DNA of 64,000 nt, taken from assembly GCA_014338405.1 (NCBI GenBank), contig JTDE01000430.1:170323-234322 (forward strand), in the 5' to 3' direction. The number at the start of each line of letters is the position of its first letter. The first letter of the stretch is position 1. Under the pieces are notes generated by a model, which was not told the origin of the DNA, made no database searches, and saw only the letters and a list, made by a program, of their open reading frames with translations. This stretch comes from Paragonimus skrjabini miyazakii (taxonomy: Eukaryota; Platyhelminthes; Trematoda; Plagiorchiida; Troglotrematidae). A program made the translations under genes and the position numbers. Of the stretch, positions 37,766-48,683 are shown in pieces.

Positions 37766-40700
37766 GAAATAACAGAAATCATTGACTTGTTGAGCGGCAA
37801 GTTACAAGTTCAGTTTAACTGGATTTTGAAGACATGTATGCCGCGGCAACCTCTGATCTTGGTCATTTTGACGCGTTAGATTTGGCAACCAAACATTTGA
37901 TTATAAATTCCGATCCACGTTTATATCTTGGTTGACTAGAACGTACGTCATGAGATGCCTTGACAATTGTCCATCATCTCCAATATAACTCATAATTCAA
38001 CCTGTTCCTGTACCAGGTTAAGCCGAAAACGTTCTTTCCGCATTTTGTTCGCTACTATCCTTATGATTTATCTTATTAATTAATACATATGCTCAGTGAG
38101 AAACAAAATGTACTGAGAGGTGCACATCCGTGAGATGTGAGTGAGCGCCATTTATCCGGCAAGAGGATGAATCAACTACATCAAAAACCAAACTGAGGGT
38201 TGTAAACACTGGACATTACACGGCCGTTCTATGATTCACATCCATCCTATGTTTATCCGACTAGAGACATTGAAATATAAGCGTTACCTGATAGTGTTTT
38301 CTTAGTTATTACACAGTTTTTCAAAATGCAAGTTTTCTTTATGGAAACTGATAAGACCAGTGTAAAACTAAAGGCCCAGAAACTGTTTTGGATGCTTTCA
38401 TCCTAACAAGATTGTGCAAGAATGGGGGAGTTCGTAATATTCAAGTGCAGCTGACTCTGAGTTGAAGGGTATTGAGAAAACACAGAGTGAAGGTTGGTTT
38501 ATCAGGCCTTAAGACATTCACAGAAGCAGGAACAATGAAAATAATGAGAGTGAATTTGGAACACACAAAGTAAACCAAAATCCAGTTACTGGTGACCAAA
38601 CACAAAACAACGGATGACGAATTTCTGGTAATACAGTTAGACGACAGACTCAAACGGGACTAGCATCAAGTCCTCGCAGGGTGCTGCATGTTGGGCTTAT
38701 TTCACCATTCAACGAACAATGTTCACGTTTCAGACGATTCACCTAATGTTGTGATGTCACAAACTAAAATCGGAACCCGGGATTCGGATTTAGTGTGCTT
38801 CAGAGAATATGATGGTTGATGTAACAATATATATATGAAAATAAGATCGTCTGAAATTAAACAATCTTTCTGAGCAAGAAACTGAAGGAGGACTTAAACT
38901 AGAGTTTGTAGCCCTATTATAGACGCTTTCAGATAATCGTCTTCCATGAAGAACGACCGATAGTCTTAACCACCACACTCTAGGTGAGAGTACATTAGTA
39001 AACTTCAAGAAGATAATGTCTAAGATTGACTGAAAAAGTCACTGTAGCGTCTCTAGAACCAAGTTTGCTTTCTTCGCCGGTACAACATTGCACTTGGGAG
39101 ACAAGCTGAGACCCTTCAAAAGGATCCCTTCTAGGTTTCGCCTGCAAATAGTGGTAGCTAGCTTCTACCCAGCTAAAAATTGCCCATGTGAGAAGGGGGA
39201 CCAATATGCGTCACTTTACATTTGGAAAGGTTGAATGAAAACAGGAGAGGTGTGGTTCAACTAGACAAATTGTCAAAGTCATCTGAACGCCTTTCCTCTT
39301 CAAAATTGCTATTCACTATTTCCTACATTTTCATGTCAACATTACGCAACCGATCTTCTCAAATTTGGTTTATCAAGGACGAATAACAGCTACTCAGAGT
39401 AGATTTTTAAGGTACACCGTTAGATATAACATGCTAGTCAGAAAGTTTCCCTCTAAGCTTCACATTTAATTACCCCTTAGAGATTAGCCATTGAAGTTCG
39501 AGAATTCACTCTGTTTCATTTGAACACCACTCACACCAGTTCGCAGTCTTTGCATTCAGATAAGACGTTTGCCTGACCCACCTCGAAATTTTACGGTAAA
39601 CAAGAGTTTCGTTTTTGGTGAATTTTACTATTAGCGCATACCCTCGTCTGGGATGGCATTTCTTATTGAGTTAGATTGCGACCCACGAAACGTCCAACGA
39701 CACCTTAGCTTCGATCTTTAATACATAGAATTGCACGTTTGACTCTTCTGATAGCTTTGTGAATATTCAGAAAGAAAATTGTTACTTGCATTCTCTCAGC
39801 CATGTTAGTTCATTGTCAGCTGGCATCAGGCAACTTTGCTAGGTCTAAAAAGCCCGTTTAGGGATTCAGGTTGATTGTCAGGTGATAGAGCAAGGGGCAA
39901 AAGGCGAGTCATCAATTGAAAGTAGTATGTACTTTCCGGAAGTCTAGGGACAATGAACAACAAGACAGTTTGTCTGCAGTTAGCAGACTAGTTTTGAACA
40001 CGTCTTTTGAAAACTGAGTTATGGCGTATGCCATCCAGACCTTTGGAAATTTACCCTGGTCCACTGAACGACCAAATAATTCACCCAATATTCTTGTTAC
40101 CCTCCGTAGTTTCTTGGTATCTTTCGGGAAACGAGATCAGATCCACTGAACGAGCTGCATCTGTTGCTTGGCTACGAAACTAGCAGCAATCGATTGTTTG
40201 TCTATTCATCTCTCGTTAACATGTATTACAGTTTCTTCGTACATCGCCTAACTGGATTTTGCTTTCTAAATGGTTTCGGTGCATTTTCAAATACACACAT
40301 AATGACAGCCTCAGTTATTACGAATTTCATCACTTTCCACGGTTCGCCTAATTTCAAGTCGGTTAGACTGTTTGTTCGGACAATATCACGCGGTTCATTT
40401 GTGAGGTCTTCTTAGTTGATCTTTAGTGGTTTCTAAAATAACTGCCTATAGAGAAGATTAACGGCGCTTTAATACATGCCGGGAGTGCTGAATTCATGGT
40501 TGCTTTGACTGAGTGAAGCGTCGATACAAACGTCCTTTGCTACATCTGAGACACTAGTTAGGATATAGACCGGCTCGATTGGTTCTTGTGACGTCCTTAG
40601 GCGTGCAACATCACTCAGATTTTGTTAATTTGCCGTTGACAATCCATTTTAAAAGTAAACTGTTTGAAAGTTTGGATTAATATCAACCAACTTGGAATCA

Positions 40701-41698
40701 TAGCCTACCTCAGAATGGCTAAAATCCCTCATAAACTAAAGTTGTGGAAACTTTATTGAAGATAGTTTACACTTGGTAACAGGTGCTAATATGTTATCTC
40801 ATCACCCCTGTGTAAAAATCATGTGAACACCACCAATTTGACATGTAACTTTCCAACTCATAATGTAGCTGACTACGCTTTAGGCGCCTGATCAACCACT
40901 TACTTTCACTTCTTCTGTATTCAAAATTTTGATGCTGCTTTAAATGCAACTCACGGTACTTTTGATAAAAAAATACCTGACAGTTTAAAAAGCCGTAACT
41001 GTGATTCACTGTTAAGTCGCGAAAGCCCATCAGGAAAAGAAGTGTGCGTGCCAGATATGTTTGAAATGCAGAATATAGTAGAAGGGTTCTGTTGAGATGA
41101 AGAGGGTTGGCTAATTTGCAGCAAGTCTTTGAAAACACTAGTCAACAGACAGTGTCGATGATTTCGATGAAATAGAGTCAGTTCTGGTGAAACCAGTTCT
41201 TCATATTCAACATCTACCCTATTCCGAATGTCCGGCACTGCTTCAGCCTGCTCTTCAATTCTACTGGGAGAGAATACAATATTAATTGAAATACCACAAA
41301 ATGTTAGGGATAGAGATGGTTTTTTTCAGGTCGGTTTCTAGAAACCCCTGTCTGTGGTTTACCGTGCAGTCATCGTCCCGACTTAAGACGATAGCGGCAT
41401 ATATCTTCTGATTGAGCCCAGCAAGTCAGTTGAGAATCACAGCTAAGACTTGCCTGACATTCAGGCACTATTCTTCTTATCAAGGGCCCTGCGATTTTAT
41501 TTCGTTAATGTAGTATGCATTACGGTGAAATGATTCGATATTTTCGGTTTTTTATTAGCTGACATGTTTCCAAGTGAGTTATAAACAAGGGCGACGCGAA
41601 AGACTGCGTTTAAAAACAAATACGGTGATTGCAATGACAGTCACATAGGGTAGACGAGTAGATAATTAAAAATACATGTTACTAAACACAACTGATAC
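37766..41698. other. Intergenic stretch between the innexin genes
   Basis: No supported gene. Minus-strand frames at 38790-39204 and 40794-41238 are open for 70-114 codons but show no recognisable domain or convincing splice sites. Confidence 0.35.
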
Positions 41699-43036
41699 AT
41701 GCGGTTCTCTTCAAAAGAGGCATGCAAACTTCAGAAGCTAGATAAAGATTTCGCCATCTCACCAAACGCACTATCACAAATTCAAAATCTATGTTCTGAT
41801 CAAGCTCGAATGATTCATTTAGATCTGTCTGCCTATGCGGAACGATGCTATGCTGTAGCTCCCACCATTTGCACCCAACACTCATGCATCAATTGCAAAA
41901 GTATCTAACCTCTAGTTGCAGTGTGGCATGGGCTGCTAAATAACACCTTATCTACATCAGTCTCAGTTATACTCAGTAAACAAAGAACTCGACCATTCTG
42001 TTCAGAAACAATGCATTGTGACCTAACCAAAACAAACCCAACTTGACCTCTGTTCCTTTGTTAATGTGATTTTGAGAAAGGCCATCTGGAGTAGCACAAG
42101 GCGTTGTCAACATCGTGTTTCCAATCCGCTTGTTTAAATCCTTCTAAACATGACGCCAAAACTGCTAGATTTCATTCGTACCAAATTTGGTGTGTATATC
42201 TCATGACATTTCTTCCAATTATTTACGTTTTCCTTTATAGTACAAATTATATCGAGACAGGGTACATTACGAGTGATGATGCTTCTACCGCATCTGACAG
42301 GAATGCCACCATCATCTCGACTAGACTGTATTGCTGTTGAATTGGGAATCTCAAGACGAATTTTACAAGGGCTTCGCACCAAGTATGGTCAACCTGATTC
42401 AGAATGAGCCGTTTTTCGATGTCACCTCGGTCAGGTGACGAGAACTGAAAGGTTCTTCAAAGGATGGAATATTTCGTAGTTAGAGTCTGGCGGAACATGC
42501 GAGGGTAAAGAGCTGAAGAATAGGTGAGCTTTACCCTTCCACAATGCCCTGCCAATATATGTTTATTGTTCTGTTCGTATAAAATAAAACCATCAATATC
42601 GCCATGGAGACATCTGAACACTATATTCGAACAGATAAATTCAGCAACAGATTTAACTGGGACCTATTTTCGTGTAGTCGCAAACTTAATCCCAAAGGTA
42701 AGGCTATTTTGCTCCCCGTCAGAATTCATGCTAAAATTAAAACACTTCATTTTAAACCAACAGTATTCCGCTACCTCGTTCCCTCATCTCGAATGCACAG
42801 TCGTTTGCCTGGACTTTATTTGGCGTCCGTTCATGTGACTGTTGCATTTGTATCCTTTTTGAGCCAGCTTTTAAGTTTGATATAGTTACTTTATCTAAAG
42901 TGAAAGAAGATGGTGTTGAAACCAATGGGAAATCACCTGGTCTTAGGCTTAGAGCTTTTCGAAGATCATTGCAATTATCACTAGACAGATTTATTCCATT
43001 AACTGGAGACTATTTAGATATAGGAAGATACGTACA
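41699..43036 (+). CDS. Candidate multi-exon gene between the two innexins
   Basis: Five phase-compatible segments can be joined: 41699-41900, 42169-42189 (21 nt), 42241-42382, 42651-42697 and 42868-43036. All introns are GT-AG (268, 51, 268 and 170 nt), and several sites are strong: the acceptor TTTTCCTTTATAG at 42240, the donor GTAAGG at 42698, the acceptor ATCCTTTTTGAGCCAG at 42867 and the donor GTAAGT at 43037. A branch-point-like TTCTAAAC lies about 20 nt before the 21-nt exon. The product includes AYAERCYAVAPTICTQHSC, RLDCIAVELGISRRILQGLR and LQLSLDRFIPLTGDYLDIG. I do not recognise the family. The gene continues past 43036, and the start ATG at 41699 and some internal acceptors are uncertain. 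It is transcribed opposite to both innexins. Confidence 0.45.
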
Positions 43037-43269
43037 GTAAGTTGACTGTGAAGTGATTGAGAAACATTTTGTGGAACGTTTCGAGCACATTACTATGTGC
43101 CACGTCGATTATTGTTTGACAAAACTACTGCATCTTGTTCTCATTATGCCTAGCATGCGTGTTTGTGAGTTTGCTTATAAATGCAGTAGTCTAACCAGCA
43201 ACTGTCAGATTCAACAACCACTGTCCAGCAGTATTCGTTTTGACAAGAGTGCATGCTGAAATGCAGAAG

Positions 43270-43900
43270 ATAAAAATTATATGTGAAGTCTGTTCGTTCA
43301 TTTTACTTAACTGGCGGGAAGGCAAGATTTTGGGCAGCAGTTGATCGTGTGGCCACCGGAAGAAACGGTGGTGAATTAAACGTATAGGAGAATTCGATAA
43401 AAAACAAGGTATTGTAAACCAGCCAGCCACTTGTGGCTCGCCAGACAAGGTCGCGACAGTAACAGAGCCTTTGATCGGTACAACCAGGCAACTACCTAAC
43501 CAGTGTGATTTGTAGTAAACTGCTTAGTATGAGGACAACGGGCTGTTGCACATGAAGACCTAGGGACGAACGACCACTGGACGAGTAACTCTGCAGTAAA
43601 GTCCGAGTGCACGCTTTACTCAGGAAAATTTGGCTGTACCGGCGATACGTGCGAACAAGCACGCCACAGACGCTGGATTGAGAGGAAGTAACTGTGTTTG
43701 TCTGTCAGGCTGGACGAATTAGAATATCGAAGACGGCCATGCGACAGACATCCTTTGAGTCTAGACAATTTGGTCGATCGAGCTATGCCATGGGTTTCGT
43801 TTGGGAACACCCACTTACACCGGCAGCCATGGTGCTCACGAATGTGTGGGGGTGATAATTTATTCTACTGCACAGCAAGGGAGTATGCTATTAAATGATG
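43270..43900. other. Less AT-rich stretch of unknown nature
   Basis: By eye this is richer in G and C than its surroundings, with several overlapping open stretches on both strands (for example plus-strand RFWAAVDRVATGRNGGELN near 43325). This may be an old repeat or additional exons of the plus-strand gene ending at 43036. A possible acceptor (GCGGGAAG) near 43320 would join that gene in phase. I cannot decide. Confidence 0.3.
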
Positions 43901-44350
43901 TCATGGTTTTCATTTGATTTCTAAAATGATTGTTTGTAGAAAATCAACAGTACCTAAAACAATTTGCCCTTTTTCTGCACATGTGGCCGACTTCACTAGT
44001 TTTTACTCAAACACGGTAACTTCGTAAAGCATGCATCAGAGACTCTCAAGTAAAACTTGATCATATAAAAGAATACTTAGCATGAACGTTCAAAATAATT
44101 CATCGAGCACATAAAATCTGGGTGTTGCGTGTATGATTGAAAGGTCTATAAGTGAATAAATACAAAGCATATCCGGTTGAACTTTACGATGAAACTTCAA
44201 TACAAAACCTTCCACGAGGAAAGCAACATCCGGTTGTCTTCGGGTCACTAATGTGTACGAATGCTTCATGGTAAACAGCCACACAAATCAGCATACGTAT
44301 TCAATAGTAGCTTATGAGTAATAAGAATGGAGTCTTTCGTACGTCAGTGA

Positions 44351-44356
44351 TTTATT
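44351..44356 (-). terminator. Poly(A) signal of innexin A
   Basis: AATAAA on the minus strand, about 90 nt past the innexin A stop codon. Confidence 0.55.
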
Positions 44357-44445
44357 GACAAACGACTTTACATGGAGTCACTTTTGCATATTCAAAGTTG
44401 ACATATTAGTGGAGGTAGTGAAGCACACTGACCGGCTCATAAAGA

Positions 44446-45497
44446 CTAGACGAATGAAGACTTCCCGCCTCCAACTTTTTCGAATGTTGGGTTAAGCTGT
44501 GATAATGTCGCGGCCGGTGAGGCATAAGGAGGTAAAACTAGAGCCGAAAGGTTTGGTGGATTGGTCTCATTCAATTTTGACACGGGTGTAGCTGACGTTG
44601 GCAATTGTACCGGTTGTGACAAACATTCTTGAGCACAATAGTTTCTCCACAAGTTCGAAATCACTTCCGATGTAATCACATCTCCCGCATTCATTGAGAT
44701 CATTCGGAGTAAGAAAATGCCATCATGACGCAAAAACTGTTGTGTAAATTGTTTAAGTAAAGTTTTATCGGTTTTGTGAAACTGTTCATTGATGCGTAAA
44801 AACTTTTTCACAAAATGTACTCGATTTTTGAAAATCGTTAACCGCAACATCCACAACGGAATACTTAAGGCTGTGCATATGGAAACCATAGCAGTCCAGT
44901 ACCACAGAAAAATGTACAGTTTCTCATTCAGCATGTTCACAGGTAACACACATTGTGCTACATAGCGGTTAGTGGACCCTAAGTGACGCAGATCAGCCAT
45001 GTAACAAAAACTAATCCGAGGGAAAATCCTCGTCTGTTCCCAATTACGTCCAGTCATCATAAAGTTGGTCATTTCCATTCCAAAATTGGTTAGACTTGCA
45101 TTAAATCCCAAAAATCTTTTCATAAGGTATAGCTGACCAACTGCATTACTGAGATAAAAAACTTTCACAATAAAATATGTGAAAGCAAGCCAGGTACCCA
45201 GACGTTTACTCACAACAAGCAGACCACATGCGTCAAACACACGATTTTTTGCCTCAACTAGTTTGCCGTCCCGATATTCCCGATGCTGATAGAGCATTTC
45301 TTTAAGTGAAGAGACAACGTGTGAGACTAGCTGTTTTCTTTCATCTGGTTTAGAGTTGCTAGCCTGGTAGGCGACCAACACGAGATGTTCAATATCGGTT
45401 CCCGCACGATTACAACAAATCACTTGCCAAATCACCCGTGGAATGTAGAACAGCATGCACTGCAGACCAAGCATGAAAGGTACCCATTGATAATAGT
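44446..45497 (-). CDS. Innexin A, exon 2
   Basis: Last exon of the upstream innexin paralogue, a four-pass membrane channel protein. The acceptor has a good pyrimidine tract (TTCCTTTTCCTTTTTTTACC) and CTTTAG; the joined codon A|AC gives Asn before YYQWV. Numbered on the joined 455-aa protein: TM2 about 112-130, TM3 about 207-230, second-loop Cys at 270 and 288, the block CVLPVNMLNEKLYIFLWYW leading into TM4 (about 299-323), and the tail block FLRHDGIFLLRMISMNAGD. An N-glycosylation sequon NAS is at Asn238 in the second extracellular loop. The C-terminus GGGKSSFV ends in S-F-V, a class I PDZ-ligand pattern. Compared with innexin B it lacks the acidic Ser-rich insert and has a Pro-rich tail instead. 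Confidence 0.95.
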
Positions 45498-45780
45498 CTA
45501 AAGTTGGGTAAAAAAAGGAAAAGGAACAGCCAATGGGGTAATATACTTTCACATGTTATAGATGCAGCTTGACAAAAGTGACTAAGATAGTTTTCGGCAC
45601 TCAGCAGGCATGAACTAGGCACGTATTTAAAATGCTCGAGCTTAGGGTTGCTGATCGTTTATGAACGTGCACTGTCGCAGAAATCACCTGTACAAACTGG
45701 TTAAAACAATAATCAAAATATCGATCAGGAAGTCTATTGATTTTTGTGACTTCAGCTTTAAGATAAGTCACATTCGTGGG

Positions 45781-46080
45781 GTCATCGATTGGAATTAATA
45801 GGGCAGCTATTGCGTTTCCTGTAGAAGCTATCGAACTGTCTGAGCAGTACTGACGAGTAAATGTGGCGGAGCATTATCATAGGTACTTTATTCGCGCTCA
45901 ACGTGAAGCCAACGGCACAGTGGTAAACACAGGCCTCTCGTGAAACCGTGGCCGAAGTTCAACTCTTGGCCATGACACAATTCGACACTAATGGTGGGTT
46001 ACGCCAAGAGCGGATCTCAAGTCCATCAAATGGGATGACTGGGACCTAAATTAGAATATGAGAGCTGTGATTAATCATTA
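45781..46080 (+). repeat. SINE-like element of the same family, hammerhead region diverged
   Basis: Plus-strand copy with the upstream segment (starting gtcatcgattgg), an A box CGGCACAGTGG (45913-45923), a weaker B box (gttcaactc), and the tail. The segment where other copies have the 45-nt hammerhead keeps only a rough echo (aagagcggatctcaagtc), so no ribozyme fold remains. The element ends about 280 bp upstream of the innexin A exon 2 acceptor, antisense to the gene. Confidence 0.65.
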
Positions 46081-46933
46081 GTAACGTTTATTTCATAAAA
46101 CCAATTTGTTACTACTATGACTGTGTCCGTGACCGTTGTTTGTCTGTCTCCTGACGACTACCTCTCAAGCATTCGTGTGCCCTTCACCAGTTAATCTCAT
46201 TAAGCACGCCATCCATCGTGCTCGACATTCTGATAGATAGAAACAAACTATATTGTCAGTAGCATGGACCTATCCGGAAACTGTGCTTGTCTTCCTAATC
46301 AATTGTTATTACCTAGTCGGTACAGACTTGACAAAGAACACGACACCGACTTTTACATGAATGTAGTTGACACGCCGCGTGATGTGATTACCTCAATAAA
46401 ATGCTATCAAGATAATCCTTTGGAGTTCTGCTGAACTAATGTCCAGTGATCTAACAGATCAAGATGAGCGGTCAAAATAGAGAGCCGATTTGAAAACCAA
46501 TACAAAGATAGTCGGATCGAACCGGGTATTATTTTTCTAAATTACTCCTTCTTCCTGGTATAAGGACAACGGAATCGAATACAGTTTTAATAATTCCATT
46601 TTAACACCAATCATTGAAGATACAGCCAAGAAAATCCAGTTCATTCCTATCAGATTATAAAATAGTATAATTTTTACTTGGACTGAATAAATACAAGTTT
46701 GATTTTAAGGAATACGCCTGTCATCAGTGAATCGTTCATTCTGTAACCTTCAGCAAACTTCTTTAGACTGAAGTAAGAATAATCAGTCCAATTTTTACAT
46801 TCCAGTCGATTACTAACTCTCCAGTTAGTGCCTGTTGGTACGCCCAACACAATAAAAGTATGTTGCGCATGAATAACCAATACAGTATTGACTGGACGAC
46901 TGACGGTCGCTGATGGTCAAGCAAACGACAGCT

Positions 46934-47033
46934 NNNNNNNNNNNNNNNNNNNNNNNNNNNNNNNNNNNNNNNNNNNNNNNNNNNNNNNNNNNNNNNNNNN
47001 NNNNNNNNNNNNNNNNNNNNNNNNNNNNNNNNN
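46934..47033. other. Assembly gap, 100 N
   Basis: Exactly 100 N, a typical fixed-size scaffold gap. The left flank ends gacagct and the right flank begins cagctat, so CAGCT occurs on both sides. The true distance is unknown, and it affects the length estimate of the innexin A intron. Confidence 0.95.
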
Positions 47034-47850
47034 CAGCTATCCAAGATTTTATAGAAGCCAGACATTGATAATTTCCAATTTGCCTGAGGATTGCTTTGTC
47101 AGTACACGTCAGTAAACTTGCGGCAAACCAGAGCTTGTGTAAAATGATTCACTTACACGCGTTATTCTTATAGATCGCAAGCTTAAAATCACTCTATCCA
47201 GTCTTTCACAAAGCGCATCCATATAAGTACATGGTGTGAACACTGCGTCTTATTTACCCATTTTACCAAGCAGAAAGTGAAGGCAATTACTAAGAGTGTG
47301 GCGTCTTAACTGGCTGAAGTTTTCAAGCACGTATAAACGCTGTTGGGTTCATATTCACCAGGGTGGTATTATGTTGGGTTAACGTATGGCTATGTGATTT
47401 TGTTTTCTTCCACAAAATCCTCGTTTGCATTCCCTTTGGAATATGTTGGTGACTTAACTGATAAATGGGCCAGCTACACAACGATTTTTATCATCGTGGT
47501 AAATGACAGTAAAGTCTGATTACTGTAAACTGAAAATTCATACTCAATGACCACGTTCCATCTCGGAGTGATTTGTCGGTGTGCTGCGCGCTACACCTTT
47601 TCACTTATTATACGTATTCTATTAGCCACATGTTTAGCGAACGCCTCGCTGTTTCACTTTACCTTCGAGAAAACCAATCTCTCTTTCATCGACGCCTTAA
47701 TACGTTTCAGTTTATTTAATTCCAAATCTCTATCAAGGAACTTAAACGAAAGTGGCGTTATTTGCGAACATCGACCTTACTGGTACCAATCGGGAATCTA
47801 TGTGCTTCGTAGAAGTATTAAACGTGGTAATTTCTACAGGAAGTAAATAG

Positions 47851-48683
47851 TGGATGCCATCAGTGTAACTGATGAAACTGTGGAGTTAAGTAGCTTGTCA
47901 GTTGTAACGAGCACGGCACGTTTTTATCCAAACTTTGCTCCTGGGTCCCATCAAGATGGGCACATGTTGTTCATTTTGGTGGTGTTAGGTTGTCGTGTAG
48001 ACCGGTGAGTTAGGAGTTGCCCACAGATGGAAGACAAAACGGCCAGTATACTCTTCATAATAAGTACATCCCTCTCCTATTGAAAAGAGACACAGACAGC
48101 AGTCTGACGCACGGAGATGAGCAAATAAATGTCAAGATTGGAATTGAGGTGATAATAATGAAGCTGACGAATGCAGGAACTGTCTCTTTCGTAAAATTTA
48201 TTGGTAGACATAGAAATAAGTTTTGAAAATTAAACTTCTATCAGTGGAACAGACATCGGCTTACATGGGGTTGACCTTCAAAAGTAAGGCGCTGGCTTAA
48301 CTGACGATTCGTAGAAGAAGCAACATAATTAACAGAGTTTACAATGAAGCATAATTGTGAAATTCGTTCAAATCGGACCCGACTGTTTAATTACATCTAT
48401 GATATTCCACCTAAACGTGAGACTCGTTCACGTACCATTACAGAACATATGTGGCTGGTTACGCAATCCATAAGTGCTATTAAGAAAAAATTTAAACCCA
48501 AATTTACCATGGTCAGCTGCTACTCAAGTGATAGCTCCAAGGGTCAATTTAGACGGTCAGTTGTCTTTTAATTTAGACTTGTATGACATAACTATGTGGA
48601 AAATTGTGCTCAAATTTTATTCGCCTGAAAAACATGATGATAACGAGATTGCTGACTATTATAAAAACACTGATTTTGAATGA
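47851..48683 (+). CDS. Cluster of coding-like segments inside the innexin A intron
   Basis: Several plus-strand stretches read like protein in different frames. Segment 47851-48004 (VDAISVTDETVELSS then FYPNFAPGSHQDGHMLFILV) ends at a strong donor, GTGAGT. A compatible frame resumes within about 30 nt and runs to about 48220 (HNKYIPLLLKRDTDSSLTHG, then INVKIGIEVIIMKL). A third stretch at 48344-48571 (RLFNYIYDIPPKRETRSRT) and a fourth to 48683 (NLDLYDITMWKIVLKFYSPE, then HDDNEIADYYKNTDFE and a stop) overlap in shifted frames. It could be a nested gene with very short introns, or a frameshifted pseudogene or transposon. Not recognised. Confidence 0.3.

Noticed and set aside
43053..43259. Open frame directly after the 43036 donor as the next exon of the plus-strand gene
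   Set aside because: The implied intron would be only about 10-20 nt and the phase does not fit; more likely intronic sequence.
48491..48497. TTTAAAC heptamer as a -1 ribosomal frameshift site
   Set aside because: The frame change between the two overlapping open stretches is +1 (or -2), not -1, so the heptamer does not explain it.
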